Positions 24,569 to 36,470 are shown, numbered from the stretch's first letter. The stretch: DNA of 64,000 nt from Amoebophrya sp. A120 (GCA_905178155.1 CAJINV010000003.1:2437065-2501064), one strand, 5' to 3'. Notes: generated by a model from the sequence alone, not told the origin. Numbers and translations: made by a program.

Positions 24569-27144
24569 GGTAAACTACTTTGGTGCTTATTTTATGCGGT
24601 ACTTGTCGTGTATAATTGAGATTGATCATGTTGACCAAAATGAACAGGAAGATGCAATGCGGTACCCCTCCGCGAGAACTTCATTATTTGTTGCTTCATC
24701 CTCTAACTGCAAAAGCTGCATGTAGTTTTTCGACTTCATGCCCTCATCCTCACAGGTACGCTATCACTACGGAAGAGGGATACTGCAGTATCAGTCTGGT
24801 GGAATGAAGATCATATCTAGAAGGTACTTACTTGTTTCTACCATCGAGAAGTAGGAGTCTGCCTCTCCTTTTTCGTGCGCTGTTGTCTTAGCTATCACCT
24901 CACTTTTCATTACGCTCGCTCAAGAAAAGCGAGTCGAGAATATCGAGGAGGCTTTCTCGATTTTTGTTTGATCTTCATCCTCACAGTGTCGTCGCGGCCA
25001 CTTGCAGCGGAGTATAGGACTTAATTTTCCATCCAGGCCCTACTGCGGTTGTCCCTCGAAAGGAAAACAAGAAGGTACTGAGCTTTTTTAGGCAGGAATT
25101 CGTTCTGTAATCAAAATTTTTCGCTTGCGTTTTCCATTAGAATCAATTAGTGTTTCTAGTATTCGATCGTCTCGCTTTGAGGCAACGGCAAGCTGGACAA
25201 GCAACATAAATTGCGACTGCATTCCTTACAGAATCTTCCACGCCTTCGCACCCCCGCAAACACTCTGCTTCTATCCAATCAAACGAATGGTGGAGTGCGA
25301 ACAAGAAGAGAAATGATAAAAATGAAGAAACTTAAACTTAATTCATCGTCAAAGACAAATAATTCTTTATTTCGAAGACGCCAGCCTTTCACTTTTTTCT
25401 CGCTTAGCGGTGCCGATCATTCTTGTTAGCGCTGCGTGAATGTGCACTACAAGCTTTAGGCCACACCTTGATGTGACAGCGACGGGTCCCAGCTTCTACC
25501 AATAGATATATTTGATTGGTTTTAGTGCAACGCCGCGGCCGCCCGGACGTCCTGCCGGTAGATTTCCGATATGATATCTTCACAACATTAAACTGACGCA
25601 TCACGAAGCATAAGAAGCCTCGCTGGCACAATCTTTCGTCATTGAGTTCCGCATTTATTACATTAATTTTATCATCAAGAGGATCCTCCCGAAGATTATG
25701 AAGATGAACTCACATTAAACCCCAAACGCGCGGTTGGACAGGAGGAAAGAATCAGTAATATATACCGCATGAGGACTCTACAATGAAGAGAGTCAATAAA
25801 TAGCTCTAAGTGAAGATGAAATAATGACCAGCTCGAATCGAAGAAAGAGAGACTCTGACACTGACAGTAGAGTTATTATCATCTGAAATTTTCAGATGAT
25901 AGTAACTGTAACTCTACGGTCCCCTACCGCTGAAATAAATATGGAAGTACAAAAGTGATTCGGCTCTGACGGTGACAATTGTAGAGTTACAGTTACTATC
26001 ATCCGAAAAGAAAACCCTTATAGAAGTACTCGAGAAACAGCTCGTACGTTATGGTTCAGAAGAAAGGCAGCTATGCCAAGACAAAGAATGCATGGAGCGA
26101 TTTCTTTGACATTAGTTTGATCTGGTACCAGTTGCCATAGCTTTAGCTGCTGAGGAGGCTGCTTTGGCTGGCTCCAATTGTGTTTGTGAGGCCGGTCGTC
26201 ACCGCTCAACGGGTGGCGCCCCGCTTTACAAGATGCTTTTGAGCGCCCGGTCTCCGGCAGACATTAACTCGTGGAAAACTCGTCGACGGTGCGCCCCTAA
26301 AAGAACCGAGGGCACACGTTGACTTCTCCTCCACAGGATCGCCAACGGTATACAGACCACGACGCATTTCTTGCTCTCTTACTGCCGAGTGTGAAGATAC
26401 GAGTCAACAATGTGCAGTAGGAAGTATTGCTGGGCACAGAATCTCATACACACCTGTTCGCCCCCCTCTACACCGACGACACGCCATCCAGTCATAATGT
26501 ATTCGCGCAAAGTTTCACTTTCAGTTTCACCGAAAGTAAAATAAAAAAGTACTTAGATAAAAAAACGCAAAAAAAGGACACTCCGGCACGTCAGACCCAT
26601 TCTTATATATATCTCGTGAAGCTAAAGGCACACCGATTGCGCGACCTTCCAACTCATTCGATGCCTGCACAGACGATGATTCGTTGTCACGTGAATTTTT
26701 TATGTTCCGCAACTAAATGATGTTTCTTTTTCTGGATCTTGACAAGACGATTTTTACCTGATCGCGTGGTCTGTTTTCGCAACTGCAACATGTCTTTGTG
26801 AAGATCCTTTTTTAGCGTGCCGCGTGCGTAGGTAGTTTGTTCGGTCTCTCTGGAATTTGCGTTGTGAAAAGCGTGCATTACCAAGATCTCATCATGCAGA
26901 TTTATTTTTCACGACCCCTCGAAGTGCTGATCTCTGTCTGATGTGTTTCCCTTTGTAAAGTACTCATGCGAACAAATAACGCGACGTGGTCTTAGAGCGG
27001 CGTGCTGTTCGTGTCCACAAGTTGTATCAATCGCATTTACGGAATAAAAATATCAAAATCTTCAAACTCATAGGTCCGCTTCGTGTGTTCAGTTTAGTAC
27101 TCCTCTTCCAGCACACTCAATCGCGGAGTAAGTCTTGACACAGA
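24569..27144. other. Intergenic region with foldback repeat
   Basis: About 2.6 kb between the two paralogues, without recognisable coding sequence. AAG|GTACTT-like donor strings at about 24822 and 25073 resemble real donors in this window, so untranslated exons are possible. The foldback repeat at 25867-26008 is listed separately. Confidence 0.5.
25867..26008. repeat. Foldback repeat, three arms
   Basis: Arm 25867-25888 (begins GTAGAGTTATTATCATCTG) and arm 25891-25917 form a near-perfect hairpin with almost no loop. A third arm at 25981-26008 is the reverse complement of 25891-25917 with one difference in 27. Short direct repeats (CTCTGAC..TGACA) precede the first and third arms. It looks like a small foldback or MITE-type remnant; no flanking target duplication was recognised. 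Confidence 0.6.
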
Positions 27145-30100
27145 ATGGAGCACAACTTGGCTGCGAAGTCTCCGCCCTTTGGGCAGGGAAGGGGCGCGGC
27201 GTGGCCACCACCGCCTCCCATGTACAAGGGAGGCGGCGCAGTTGGAATGAAGGTACTCTTGGTTCACGCCACTTTGTTAAACACTGTCTTTGCACTGCTC
27301 CTGGATGCCTTTTTCTTTGTCTCGTTTTTTTTGAAATTGTTTTTATAATAGTTAGTTTATCACAATCGAGTTTTTGTTTTCGTCTGGATGTCCGTTTTTT
27401 GTTTCTCGACGCTTGAGCCAAGTTGTGTTATGTTCTTTTTTTTGTGATGAGGCACAATAAGAAGCACGCGTTCCCTGCGCCGTCGTGGTCCTCGCGGGGT
27501 TTAATATCTCTCGAAAAAGAATGCAAAAATCTTTCCCATAATCCAGGCCGGCGGTGCAGCCGTGGGATATCACCAATACAATCCTCCGCCCTTTGGAGCA
27601 CCGGCAGGCGGTAAGTTCGGGGCAGCTGGCGGCTCCAACCCAAACATGATGCCGCTAGGCGGTAAGCCAGCATCCATGATGATGCAGCCGCCCACTCCGA
27701 CTAATGCGATGTTGCGCCAACAAGCGCCGGCGCCCAGCGGCGGAGCACCTCCGCCCCCCGGGGCGTACCACGGTATGCCTCCGGGTGCGGGTGCCCCCCC
27801 TCACCCACCCCCGCTGGTGGGGGCGTCTGCCAGCACTTTTCCCATGCAGCAACCTGGGTACGGTGGCGGCGGCGCGGTTTCTTCCACCAGTCACGTTCCC
27901 TTGCGCGGCGGGAACAAACGAGAAGGCGATCACGACCCGCAAGCCAGCCCCGCGAACCTGAAGAAGCAGTTCATTTCCCCAGCGGCCTATCATGGGGCGT
28001 ATTTTTATTTCCTCATAGATTGGTACTCTAGAAGCGAAGGTTTTCTGAGACACCTTTCGTCCAGCACGACTGTTGAGCGTGGTCATACATTGTCTGTCAT
28101 TGTGTTGAAAGGAGGTTCGATACATTAACAATTCAGCGACGGGGACCGTTCCAGCAAAGAGAGCATATGGAATGCAAAAATGTCTGGGTCTGGAAGATTG
28201 CAACTTGTCATGCAGTTTTTGGAGTCTAAAAAAATGTGTATTGCATGACCAGCAAGAGGGATACAATGTGCGCTACACGAACAGGGCATTTCTCATGCGG
28301 AAGGTGCATCAGGAAGCCCTCTAAAAGTCTGCGATGCTAGGTCATGCATTACAGGCATCATGGGTCATGAGTAATATGCATGACAAATCTTGTATTCTTG
28401 CAGACCCAGACATTTTTGCATTTGATAGAGCACCTCACACGACAACAAGCAGACGTACTCGGTGCTCGATTACTTTCCCTACTGGTGGACCGATAACCGC
28501 TTGCGGCACGAGTTTCAGAAGGACGGCTTCAACGGGGTCACCGTGCAGCACCGGCGGATGCACATTCCATTGGAGTCAATGGACAGGTTCGTCGTCTATC
28601 TTCGAAAAAAAGAGCGGGCTGCGATAGACGAGGCCGTCGAAAAGGGCATGGTCCGAGAAGAGACGCTCGGGATTGCGATCCTGCCGGAATCTTCGGAAGA
28701 GCCTCATCCACATCAGCAACAGCATCCTCACATGCAAAATCAAGTCGGTGTGAGTCCGAACCCGTTCCCCGTTTTCCCGCCGCCACCCGGTGTGCTGCCT
28801 AACAGGAGCAAGGACTGTATCTATATGCACGACTAGGGCTAGAAGATGGGTGCTATATAAATATAAATCGTTGCCTTCGCTTGTTTTTCTGTGCTATTCA
28901 TGCTCTTTCTGCTGTTGCTCGAGGTCCACCGTCTGCATTAAGAAACAAATTTATCCCAGCGCTGAGTCCCAGTCCTGACAGCTACGCAGAGTTTGGGCTC
29001 AACCTGTACTTCTTGGCGCTCGCGCAGCAGAAGCCAATGCCGGTAGCCACGATACCGATGCAGTACTTCGAGCACTTTGGGCACCCCTTTCCGCGGGAGC
29101 GGTTTCTGCACGCACCGGGGCCCCTCGAGCGCAAGATCGAGGAGCATTTCGGGAAGTTGTTTGTATTTTCGCAGGACTTCTCCGACGCACTGCTTGAGCC
29201 GGTACACGGGTACCACCCGGAGGACATTTCCATCTCTCAACTGAAGTCCCTGATCTCGCAGCACTCCGCGAACAATTACAACTACCCGGCGTATGGAACA
29301 ACCGCCTCGTCCTACGGAGGCGCCGCTGCGCCCGTCCTTTCGCAGTCAGCGGCGAAACGACGGGTTTACCTCGAGCTACCGGAAGAAATCGTGTGCCACA
29401 GTGCGCGCTCGTTGCATCGCTTGCTGTGCTACTTGCACCGTCGCCGGCGTAATATGCGGCGACGGGGTAGTACTGTGCGACAGCGAAATCGGGACAAAAA
29501 GTCCGGAGGCGCAGTGCCTGATCGGCTGATGCTGAAACCTGCAGGCAGCAAGGAGGCTAAGCCGACGCCCAGCTCGGTCCAGCCTAGTTCAAGCGACGGC
29601 GAGGACGGACCGGAGAATTTTGAAAACGATGCGCCAATCCCGGTCTCGGAGCTCGTATCAAATGCAAAAATGTCTGGGTCTTGCAACTTGTGATGCTGCG
29701 TTGGGAATAGGGAATGCTCTGTAATGCACAGCCAAGCATGAGAAATATCCGCACTTCTTTGTGTTGCGTTTTTCGCATGACAAACTGCGTTTTTGCATGA
29801 CTTGCATAAGGGTCTCTTCTTGGACACGCATCACAAAGTTTTTGTTCATCCCAGACAAGCATGAAAAATCTCGCAGTCTTCCAGACCCAGACATTTTTGC
29901 ATTTGATAGCTCGAGCCGGAATACGAAAAGTTTTTCAATATCAACTGTAAAAATGTCTGGGTCTGGAAGAGTCATGCTGTTTCTGCATGACACAGAAGGT
30001 CTGTCATGGAAGCTCTAGCATCACAGGTTTCGAGAAGCTTCCGCAATGCCGAACCCGCATGACAAATCCCCCATTTTGGTGACAGAAAGTGAGCAGCTTT

Positions 30101-31560
30101 TGCTACCTATGCATGAGAGATTTTTGTGTGTTCCGAAATGCGCATCACAAGGCGCATTCTTCCAGACCCAGACATTTTTACACTTCATATTCAAAGTGCG
30201 ACCGCAATTCCACACGTTCCCGCACACCAAATCCATCCTGCACTTTTGCATGCGGTTTCCGAAGTTGTTTCGCATCTGCACCGATGGTCTCGAGCCATGC
30301 GTCCGCGCCGGCGTCGACACCCTGTCGACACAGCGTATAGATCCTGCAACCGGCGAGAAAAAGATGGTTTTCCAGCTTCCCACAGAAGCCGAGGGAAAGT
30401 CAGAGGTTCCCAAGTCTGTGCGAAGGTTTGAGTTGGGCGCTGCAGAAAAGTTTGCTGGTATAGTAAGTACGTGTTTAGTTGCTGTTCTAGCCCAGGCGGC
30501 TCGTGAAGATTGCTATCGATGAATGAAGTTCTTCCAAACTCTTGACGAATTCATATTATACTTCTTTGCGTCTCACTCTCTCTGTTGTAGTAGTGGCAGA
30601 ACTTCTACCAGCTCTTGTTTGCATTCTTGTACTACATGATCCACCCCAGCAGCCATTACCAGTAGAAAACGCATTCTATTTTCTAAATCTTTAGGGCTTG
30701 CGCTGAATCTATGGATGTGTCAGAGTTGAAATCGACAAAGTTGAAATAATTTGTCATGCATAAAATGGATGCCAGTTGGAACCCAGTTTTCAAGTGGTGC
30801 ATGACAAATTTTGGCAGTCCCTAAATCCAGTTTGTCATGCGGTTTAGGCAAAGAAAACTGATTTTCTCATGCTACTTTAGCAGCTCGAGCTGTAACCCCA
30901 AACAGGCTTACAATCGGCCTCACTTGCCTGCTCTGCAACACACGTGCCTCGGGTCATGCATTTTATGCATTACAAATTATTTCAACTTTGACGATTTCAA
31001 ACCTGACGCTTCCATAGAATCTGATCGCCGAGGACAAGGGTGGGTCACTCGAGGACCGGTACCCGGAGTTTGAGTTCGTGGAAGAACTGGTGAATTCCCT
31101 GGGTGGCTACGCAATACAAATTTCGCGTACATGTACAAGATGCATCACAAATTTCACCAATCTGGAGCGTAAAACTTGTCATGCTAAACTGGGATCGAAG
31201 CCATGTTTTGTCGTGCAGAGACCGCATTTGTACGTGTGCGGGATATTTACTGTGGATAGTGGTGCCACGAGAAGCGTGCCGCAGTTCCGCACCATCCGCG
31301 AGTCGGTGCGCGCCGCTACCGTCGACGTCTTTGCGCGCAGCGGCGGAGGTCCTGGGCCGGGCCCGGGCGGCTACGGCTTCGGAGGGATGGGTGGAGGGGG
31401 TAACCCCGGGGGTCCCGGCTCATCTATGGGGTTCTTTCCTCCCGGGAGACCAGGCGGCTTCCCCGGGTCCGCACCTCCCAGCGCCTGGCCGGGACCCGCA
31501 GGGCCCAGCGCTAGCTCCAGCTACTGGGCGGGGGGTGCTTACCGAGGTGGGAAGTGGTGA
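27145..31560 (+). CDS. Tandem paralogue B of the large RS/RG-rich protein
   Basis: Proposed exons: 27145-27252, 27547-27998, 28137-28165, 28428-28789, 28924-29655, 29909-29938, 30190-30466, 30695-30709, 31017-31110 and 31234-31560. Counting one copy of each 5-bp duplication, the total closes at about 801 aa. Introns 27253-27546, 27999-28136 and 28790-28923 are GT-AG. Intron 30467-30694 is GT-AG only if the donor is GTACGT at 30467. The N-terminus is Gly/Pro/Met-rich. The three blocks follow in the same order as in the upstream paralogue: YFPYWWTDNRL; YFEHFGHPFPRERFL; and FPKLFRI through AAEKFAGI to VEELVNSLGG. The C-terminus is Gly/Pro-rich. It lacks the RS-rich N-terminus of its neighbour. 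Four clear introners and one possible one interrupt it. Function unknown; shared blocks and adjacency imply a tandem duplication. Confidence 0.65.
28166..28427. mobile_element. Introner element 3, TCTGGGTCTGG family
   Basis: Element of 262 bp with exact duplication gagca at 28161-28165 and 28428-28432. The left arm begins TATGGAATGCAAAAATGTCT and the right arm reversed begins TATCAAATGCAAAAATGTCT; both continue GGGTCTG. Internal TTGTCATGC / GCATGACAA motifs are shared with other members. Confidence 0.9.
29656..29908. mobile_element. Introner element 4, TCTGGGTCTGG family
   Basis: Element of 253 bp with exact duplication gctcg at 29651-29655 and 29909-29913. Both ends begin TATCAAATGCAAAAATGTCT when read inward and continue with GGGTCT, so the arms are identical over at least 26 bases. 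Removal restores SELEPEYEKFF in frame. Confidence 0.92.
29939..30189. mobile_element. Introner element 5, TCTGGGTCTGG family
   Basis: Element of 251 bp with exact duplication ttcaa at 29934-29938 and 30190-30194. Left arm TATCAACTGTAAAAATGTCT; right arm reversed TATGAAGTGTAAAAATGTCT. It lies only about 30 bases after the previous element, leaving a micro-exon. Removal restores FFKVRPQFHTF in frame. Confidence 0.92.
30710..31016. mobile_element. Introner element 6, different inverted repeat
   Basis: Element of 307 bp with exact duplication gaatc at 30705-30709 and 31017-31021. The inverted repeats extend more than 40 bases: left TATGGATGTGTCAGAGTTGA, right reversed TATGGAAGCGTCAGGTTTGA, then a shared AAATTTGTCATG-like interior. 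The arm sequence is unrelated to TCTGGGTCTGG, but the TAT...ATA ends and 5-bp duplication are the same. Removal restores LALNLIAEDKG. Confidence 0.88.
31111..31233. mobile_element. Possible short introner, 123 bp
   Basis: The exon reading GGY at 31104-31110 could continue with VCGIFTVDSG from 31234. The intervening 123 bases have TAC.G direct repeats at the edges (tacg at 31108 and 31231), only about 7 bases of inverted repeat (TACAAAT) and internal CTTGTCATGC. Its length is a multiple of three and contains no stop, so it could also be retained as coding. No clear 5-bp duplication. Confidence 0.4.
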
Positions 31561-32859
31561 AGTGCGTCCTCATTACCGCTTCCGATGTGCTTCTTTTTTT
31601 TTCACTGGTCCCGTCCTCTCGTCGGCCATATCGTGATAATGAAGTGCTCAGTTTCGATTTGATGCGCTTCCGTGGTTTTGCTGAATCTACTTAGAACGAA
31701 ATCGAACTGAAGAGAAAAAAATGTATTAGTTTGCCTGGAAGTGAAGAAGTAAGTGAGGCTTTTGATGAGTTCATCCTTACCTGAAGCTTTTGCTACCTTA
31801 GACCTGAGTGGTTTCCTGTTCTGACTAGCAATGGCTTTGAAAGTTAGTCGTGTGTGCGAAGATTGCCTAGCAAAGCTAATATATAAAGCATGCAGTATGG
31901 CTGCAGACATCAGACCTCCGCTAGTTTGTAGCTAAAGGAAAGCAAAATCGTAGAAGCATGACTATCTGGCTTTGAACATAGGACAGTTGTATCCCAGGAG
32001 CCTGAATAGTGCGTCCTCGCGTCGTAGGCTTCAAACTTCCCTCTGATATTTGCAGAGCGCCCTGTATGAAATGACTTGCATTTATCTTTAACTTTCCATT
32101 GCCTGCATTCAATGGAACAAAAGCTGGTCGGTCACAATGTGCAACATTACGCAAAAAGTGCGTCAGAGGTTATGTTTCAAATCATCGTTATCGTTATCGT
32201 GCACGTTCAGTCCGCAATTTACGCCGTACAAGAAAAAGGAATACACAAAAAAAAAATCGGTCGTGCAATTTCATGTCTTATGGTGAAGTTCGGATTGACA
32301 TGCCATTTCTACCACGTCGGTTCGTGCACCATTGAAGATTTAGATCGAATCTTGAAATCATTTTGCAGACTTGATGTTGAACAACTGCTCTTTATTCGGC
32401 CCACAGGAACTTCCCTCTGTTTCTACCCATAAAAACAACTTTGCCAGAATTTATCCCGCTAGTTTTTTACTCTTCAAACTGGAACCCTTAGGAGCGTTTA
32501 CATGAAATCTTACTTTTTCTAGTTCACCCTCTTTTTCAGTTAGTGGACCTTTCAAGGTCCTGATCATGACCATGCCGGTTGTAGCTGTTGCATTTATGCG
32601 TTCATCTGTTTGTAAAAGTTAAAGTTTGATGCAACATGCCTGCCAAACATGTCGTCGTGTAATTGAATCTTGCAGCATTTCGCGAGGACGTTGATCAACG
32701 GCGGTAAACGAGACGAAGTGGCAGAAGAAAACTACGTCGATATGTTCTTCCAGGCGAAAAAGGGTTGGGTGCGCTACTTGCGATAAATAGCCTCCGGTGT
32801 CGCTTCCGATCATCGATTTACATTTAGAGTGAGGAACAGAAGCCGGACGGGTCGACAAG
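31561..32859. other. Intergenic region
   Basis: About 1.3 kb, AT-rich, without recognisable coding sequence, RNA gene or strong repeat. The tandem CGTTATCGTTATCG tract near 32185-32200 is the only low-complexity feature noted. Confidence 0.55.
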
Positions 32860-35521
32860 ATGCCGCTGACGGAGTTTTTTGACAAGATGGAGGAACTGCG
32901 GCGCATGCGCGCGCCACTGCTTCCGGACGAGAAAAGCAACATGGAGAAGATTTTCCTCTCCAAAGCCCGCTTGCATCCGCGCACCGGCAAGCCCGCCGTC
33001 CACAAGACAGAACTAGAGCTGCTGCGCACGGAGTTCCGACAGGAGCTCGATTTGGACAAGAGACTCCTTTTCGAGAAATATGCTGAGGTTTTGAAGCTGA
33101 ACCAAGTCGACCTGATCGAGAAGATAAAAAGCGGCGCGGGTGGTCTAGTTGATATACCTTCATCTGCTCCCGACCACGAGCGTGGATATGGCACGAAGAC
33201 AGGCGCCGATAATTACAGAATAAAAGGCGAACTCCACGACGATATAGAGGTACGGGTGCCGGAGCTGTTAGCGAACGACCGCGTCCCCGAGGACAGTGCG
33301 ACCCGGGAGATGGAAAGCATCGCACTATTCAACGCCGAACAGTTCAACAGTGCGTCATTGCTAAACAATAGTAGCAGAAACGAGGAGAGCACAACCGCGA
33401 GCGGAACGGCGCAGCTGCCGAATTATAGTAAGTTTGACGCCGCTACGACACCCGGCGCGGCCTCCGGGACAATGGCGGACCAGGACCTGAGCAACGACCA
33501 GAATAATTTTGGCGAGGAGGGACCAATATTAGGGCAAGACCACGGGGAAACAGGTGGAGGTCAAGAACTCGTCCACAAGCGACCTACGTTATCGAGGAAA
33601 TCGAGCCTGCAGATCGTGAATCCGCAGAAAGACTTGGACCACCAGATGGAAATTTCCCACCCGCAGAACACGATGGCCACGCTGCGCGAGGCCTCGATTC
33701 GGGACGCGGACGCGCTCTACGAAATGGTCTCCGATGGCCGCGTGAACGGCGTAGATTTGTTGTACGAGCTTTCCTTGCTGAAAATCAAGGAAATCAACAA
33801 GAACTGCGACCACCCCGAGGAGCGGAATTTGCTCTCCGTCGAGAGCTTCTTCGACTCCAGCGTGAATTTACTCCCCGACTGGCGGAAACGCAACGAGAAG
33901 AAGATTCAACTGTTGATGATTTCGCTCTACCTGCTCGCGTCCCCGGCCTTCTACTGCGCCTACGACCTGGAGGGGGTGTGCAAGCCACCAGAAGAGGACG
34001 GGGTGGGCGGGTCGGGGTACCTGAAGAGCATCTACTTTGTGTCCGCCACGCTGTCCACCGTCGGGTTCGGGGACGTCACGCCCGCTTCCGATGGCGCGAA
34101 AGTGTTCACCATCCTCTACATCTTCGTCGGGCTCGCGCTCATCTTGGGTGTCATCATCGACGTGTTGGCGGAGGCGCTGGAGTCCTACGGGCTGCAGCTA
34201 GAAAAGGTCGAAAAGATAAAAAGGAAAAACATGCTCAAGGAGAAACAGGTAGTATAAGATATCATTTCATCAATCTTCCGATTGAACAATGAATTAGTAC
34301 TCATGTTTGTAGTTCTTGAAAGGAGGTCTTACCTGATCGTCTTCGTGTTCTCTCACAACGACAGGAAATAAAGAGTCGTTTTTTTAAAAACATGACAGTG
34401 GTTCAGTGGTAAGGCACAGTACAACTATTGATTTGAGTATTGTTGTATGAGTTCTTACCGATGAACGATTTAGATCTACGAATCGAAACACATAACAGAA
34501 TAAGAAGAAAGGGCTGCACTCTTTCGATGCCAAGCATTCTGTGAACAACGAGCACTCGGTGCACGACCCAGTAGCAGCTCCACCATCCTCTCCGCCATTG
34601 CAGCACGACGTGGAGTCTGGCGCCAAGCCGGTGGTGGACGCGTCGGGGATCCCGACCAAGCGGGAACAGGCCATGACGGCGCGCGAGCGCGCGCTGCTGG
34701 AGAAGGAGCGGCTGGAGGAACAGATGTTTTTTCGCATCGAGAACTCGTGGGCGTCCGTGGCGTACCGGAAGTTGACGCACGTCGTTCTGGGCATATTACC
34801 GGACAGCCTCGAGCGGTGGCTGGACGCCAAGCTGATTGGCACGGGCCAGTTGGAGCGGGAGCTCTCCTTCGTGGTCTACCGCAAACTGTTCGAGACCTTT
34901 TTGATGATTGTAATCCCAGCCGTCTTCGGGGCGATCGTGGTCGGCAGCATCGAGGGGTGGAACGCCCTGGACTCTTTATACTGGGCCGTGATCGCCGTTA
35001 CCACGGTCGGGTACGGCGACAAGAGTCTGGAGAACTGGCTCAGTCGCTCGTTCTGCGTGTTTTACCTGCTGATCTCCACCGCCATGGTGTCTGCCGCGCT
35101 GGGCAACCTCGCCTCCATGCACATGTTAAAGCAAAAAAAACGGCGGGAGTTCGAGTTTGAGCAGCGGAAACTGACGCCGGAGATGATGGCGGAGATGGAC
35201 ACGGACGGGAACGGAGTCGACCAGTTCGAGTTTTGCCTCGCGACCCTGGTTGCCATGGAAAAGCTCTCCCGCGAGGACCTGCAACCCATACTGGAAAAGT
35301 TCCACGAGCTGGACCACGACAAGTCGGGCGTGCTCACCAAACAGGACCTGCTGCTCGCAGCGGAGGGCGAGGGGGACGTCGAGACCGCAGACGTGGTCAT
35401 GCTTCATCACGAACACAACGCTGCGGCAAAAGCCACAGGGATGGGCATGCAGTCCTCGCCGGGTGGAGGTCCTCGCGGACCAGGTGGCAGCAGTGGGGGT
35501 CCCGGAATGAAGATGCCATGA
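32860..35521 (+). CDS. Two-pore-domain potassium channel with EF-hands (TPK-like)
   Basis: Exons 32860-34248 and 34499-35521, joined in phase 0 across a 250-bp GT-AG intron, give 803 aa. Seen: a long cytosolic N-terminus of about 340 residues with charged and helical stretches; a first membrane helix (LLMISLYLLASPAFY); pore 1 with selectivity filter STVGFGD near residue 399; a following helix; an acidic/basic linker; a second helix pair with filter TTVGYGD at about 631-637; then two EF-hand-like loops, DTDGNGVDQFEF at about 697 (one residue short of the canonical loop) and DHDKSGVLTKQD at about 735 (canonical). The tail is Gly/Pro-rich. Family knowledge: two pores plus C-terminal EF-hands characterise plant-type TPK channels, Ca2+-regulated and often vacuolar. 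Inferred: K+ conductance gated by Ca2+. Confidence 0.85.
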
Positions 35522-36470
35522 TCTTCACTTTTGGTAAGCTATCACGAGAAGAAGTAAGTAACCGCATTAGGCTTGTTCTCATTTCGTGATGGTATTGAAT
35601 TGACAATATTGCCATTCCAAAAGATGCACAAAGATCCCATGCTGGCCTTATAACAAACTAATGTGTACCCATGATGTTCTCTCCCTCATCAGTTCGAATT
35701 TGAAAGATATACTTCTACTTGACATTTGTTAAGTACGTACTGAGGCGAACTGCGTTTTGCTCGCAAATGCGCATTTTAGATACACGCATGGACTTTCGGT
35801 GGGGAAGCTTTTCTGTGAAAGTTATTGAGAAGGCGGACCGTAGCACCATTCCAGATGTTTTTATACATGCACTCAGCCATTTGTATAGCTTTGTGCAGAT
35901 GTTGATCTTCAGGCGTAGTAGTCGACTGCGTTCTAGTTTTTAGTTTCGATCCCCCCCACCTTTTCTACCAGTTGGTTATCAGGAGAATCTTAAACATATA
36001 GTCTGATTTCCATAAGAGCGAAGTTGCCCAGTGCAAAGAGATTCGCATCATTACATATCTTTTTCGAAAAAAAAGGAAGAGACTGCTCTTTTGCGAAGTG
36101 CAGGAGAACTATGCGGAGTCTTCGCAGCAGGCGCGGTCTAAAGTTGTTCGTTTTTTGCTTTCAGGTTTTTGCCTTGGATCTGGATCCCGCTTAGGAGGCA
36201 ACGTTTAGCTCAGATCGCTGCTTCTTTGCTGAAGATCGCAAAAACGAATCGGCCTCAGGTCAACGGTCGTTTGTTTTTTTTGTTGTTCGTGACGTGCAAC
36301 GTATTGGTATTTGCGAATTGAGTATCTCATTTCGCGGTCTTTTCTTGTCAAGAAGCCTTTACTATTCCAAAACAGCGTTGGATGAGATACAAGTTGCTCA
36401 AATATAACATTTTTTGAACGCAGTTGGTTTACATTTACCCGGAGCGCTAGTACTATCTCTGCCGAGTATC
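35522..36470. other. Intergenic region
   Basis: About 950 bases without recognisable gene. An AG just before 36421 (GAACGCAG) could be an acceptor for an untranslated leader exon or leader trans-splicing of the downstream gene; this is not demonstrable here. Confidence 0.45.

Noticed and set aside
27985-28136. A further introner at 27985-28136 using a CAGCG duplication
   Set aside because: Removing it that way puts the next exon in the wrong frame; a normal GT-AG intron 27999-28136 restores the conserved YFPYWWTDN frame.
30463-30694. Intron with donor GTAAGT at 30463
   Set aside because: It looks the better donor by textbook consensus but shifts the frame of the next exon. The donor GTACGT at 30467 keeps it, so the latter is used, with reservation.
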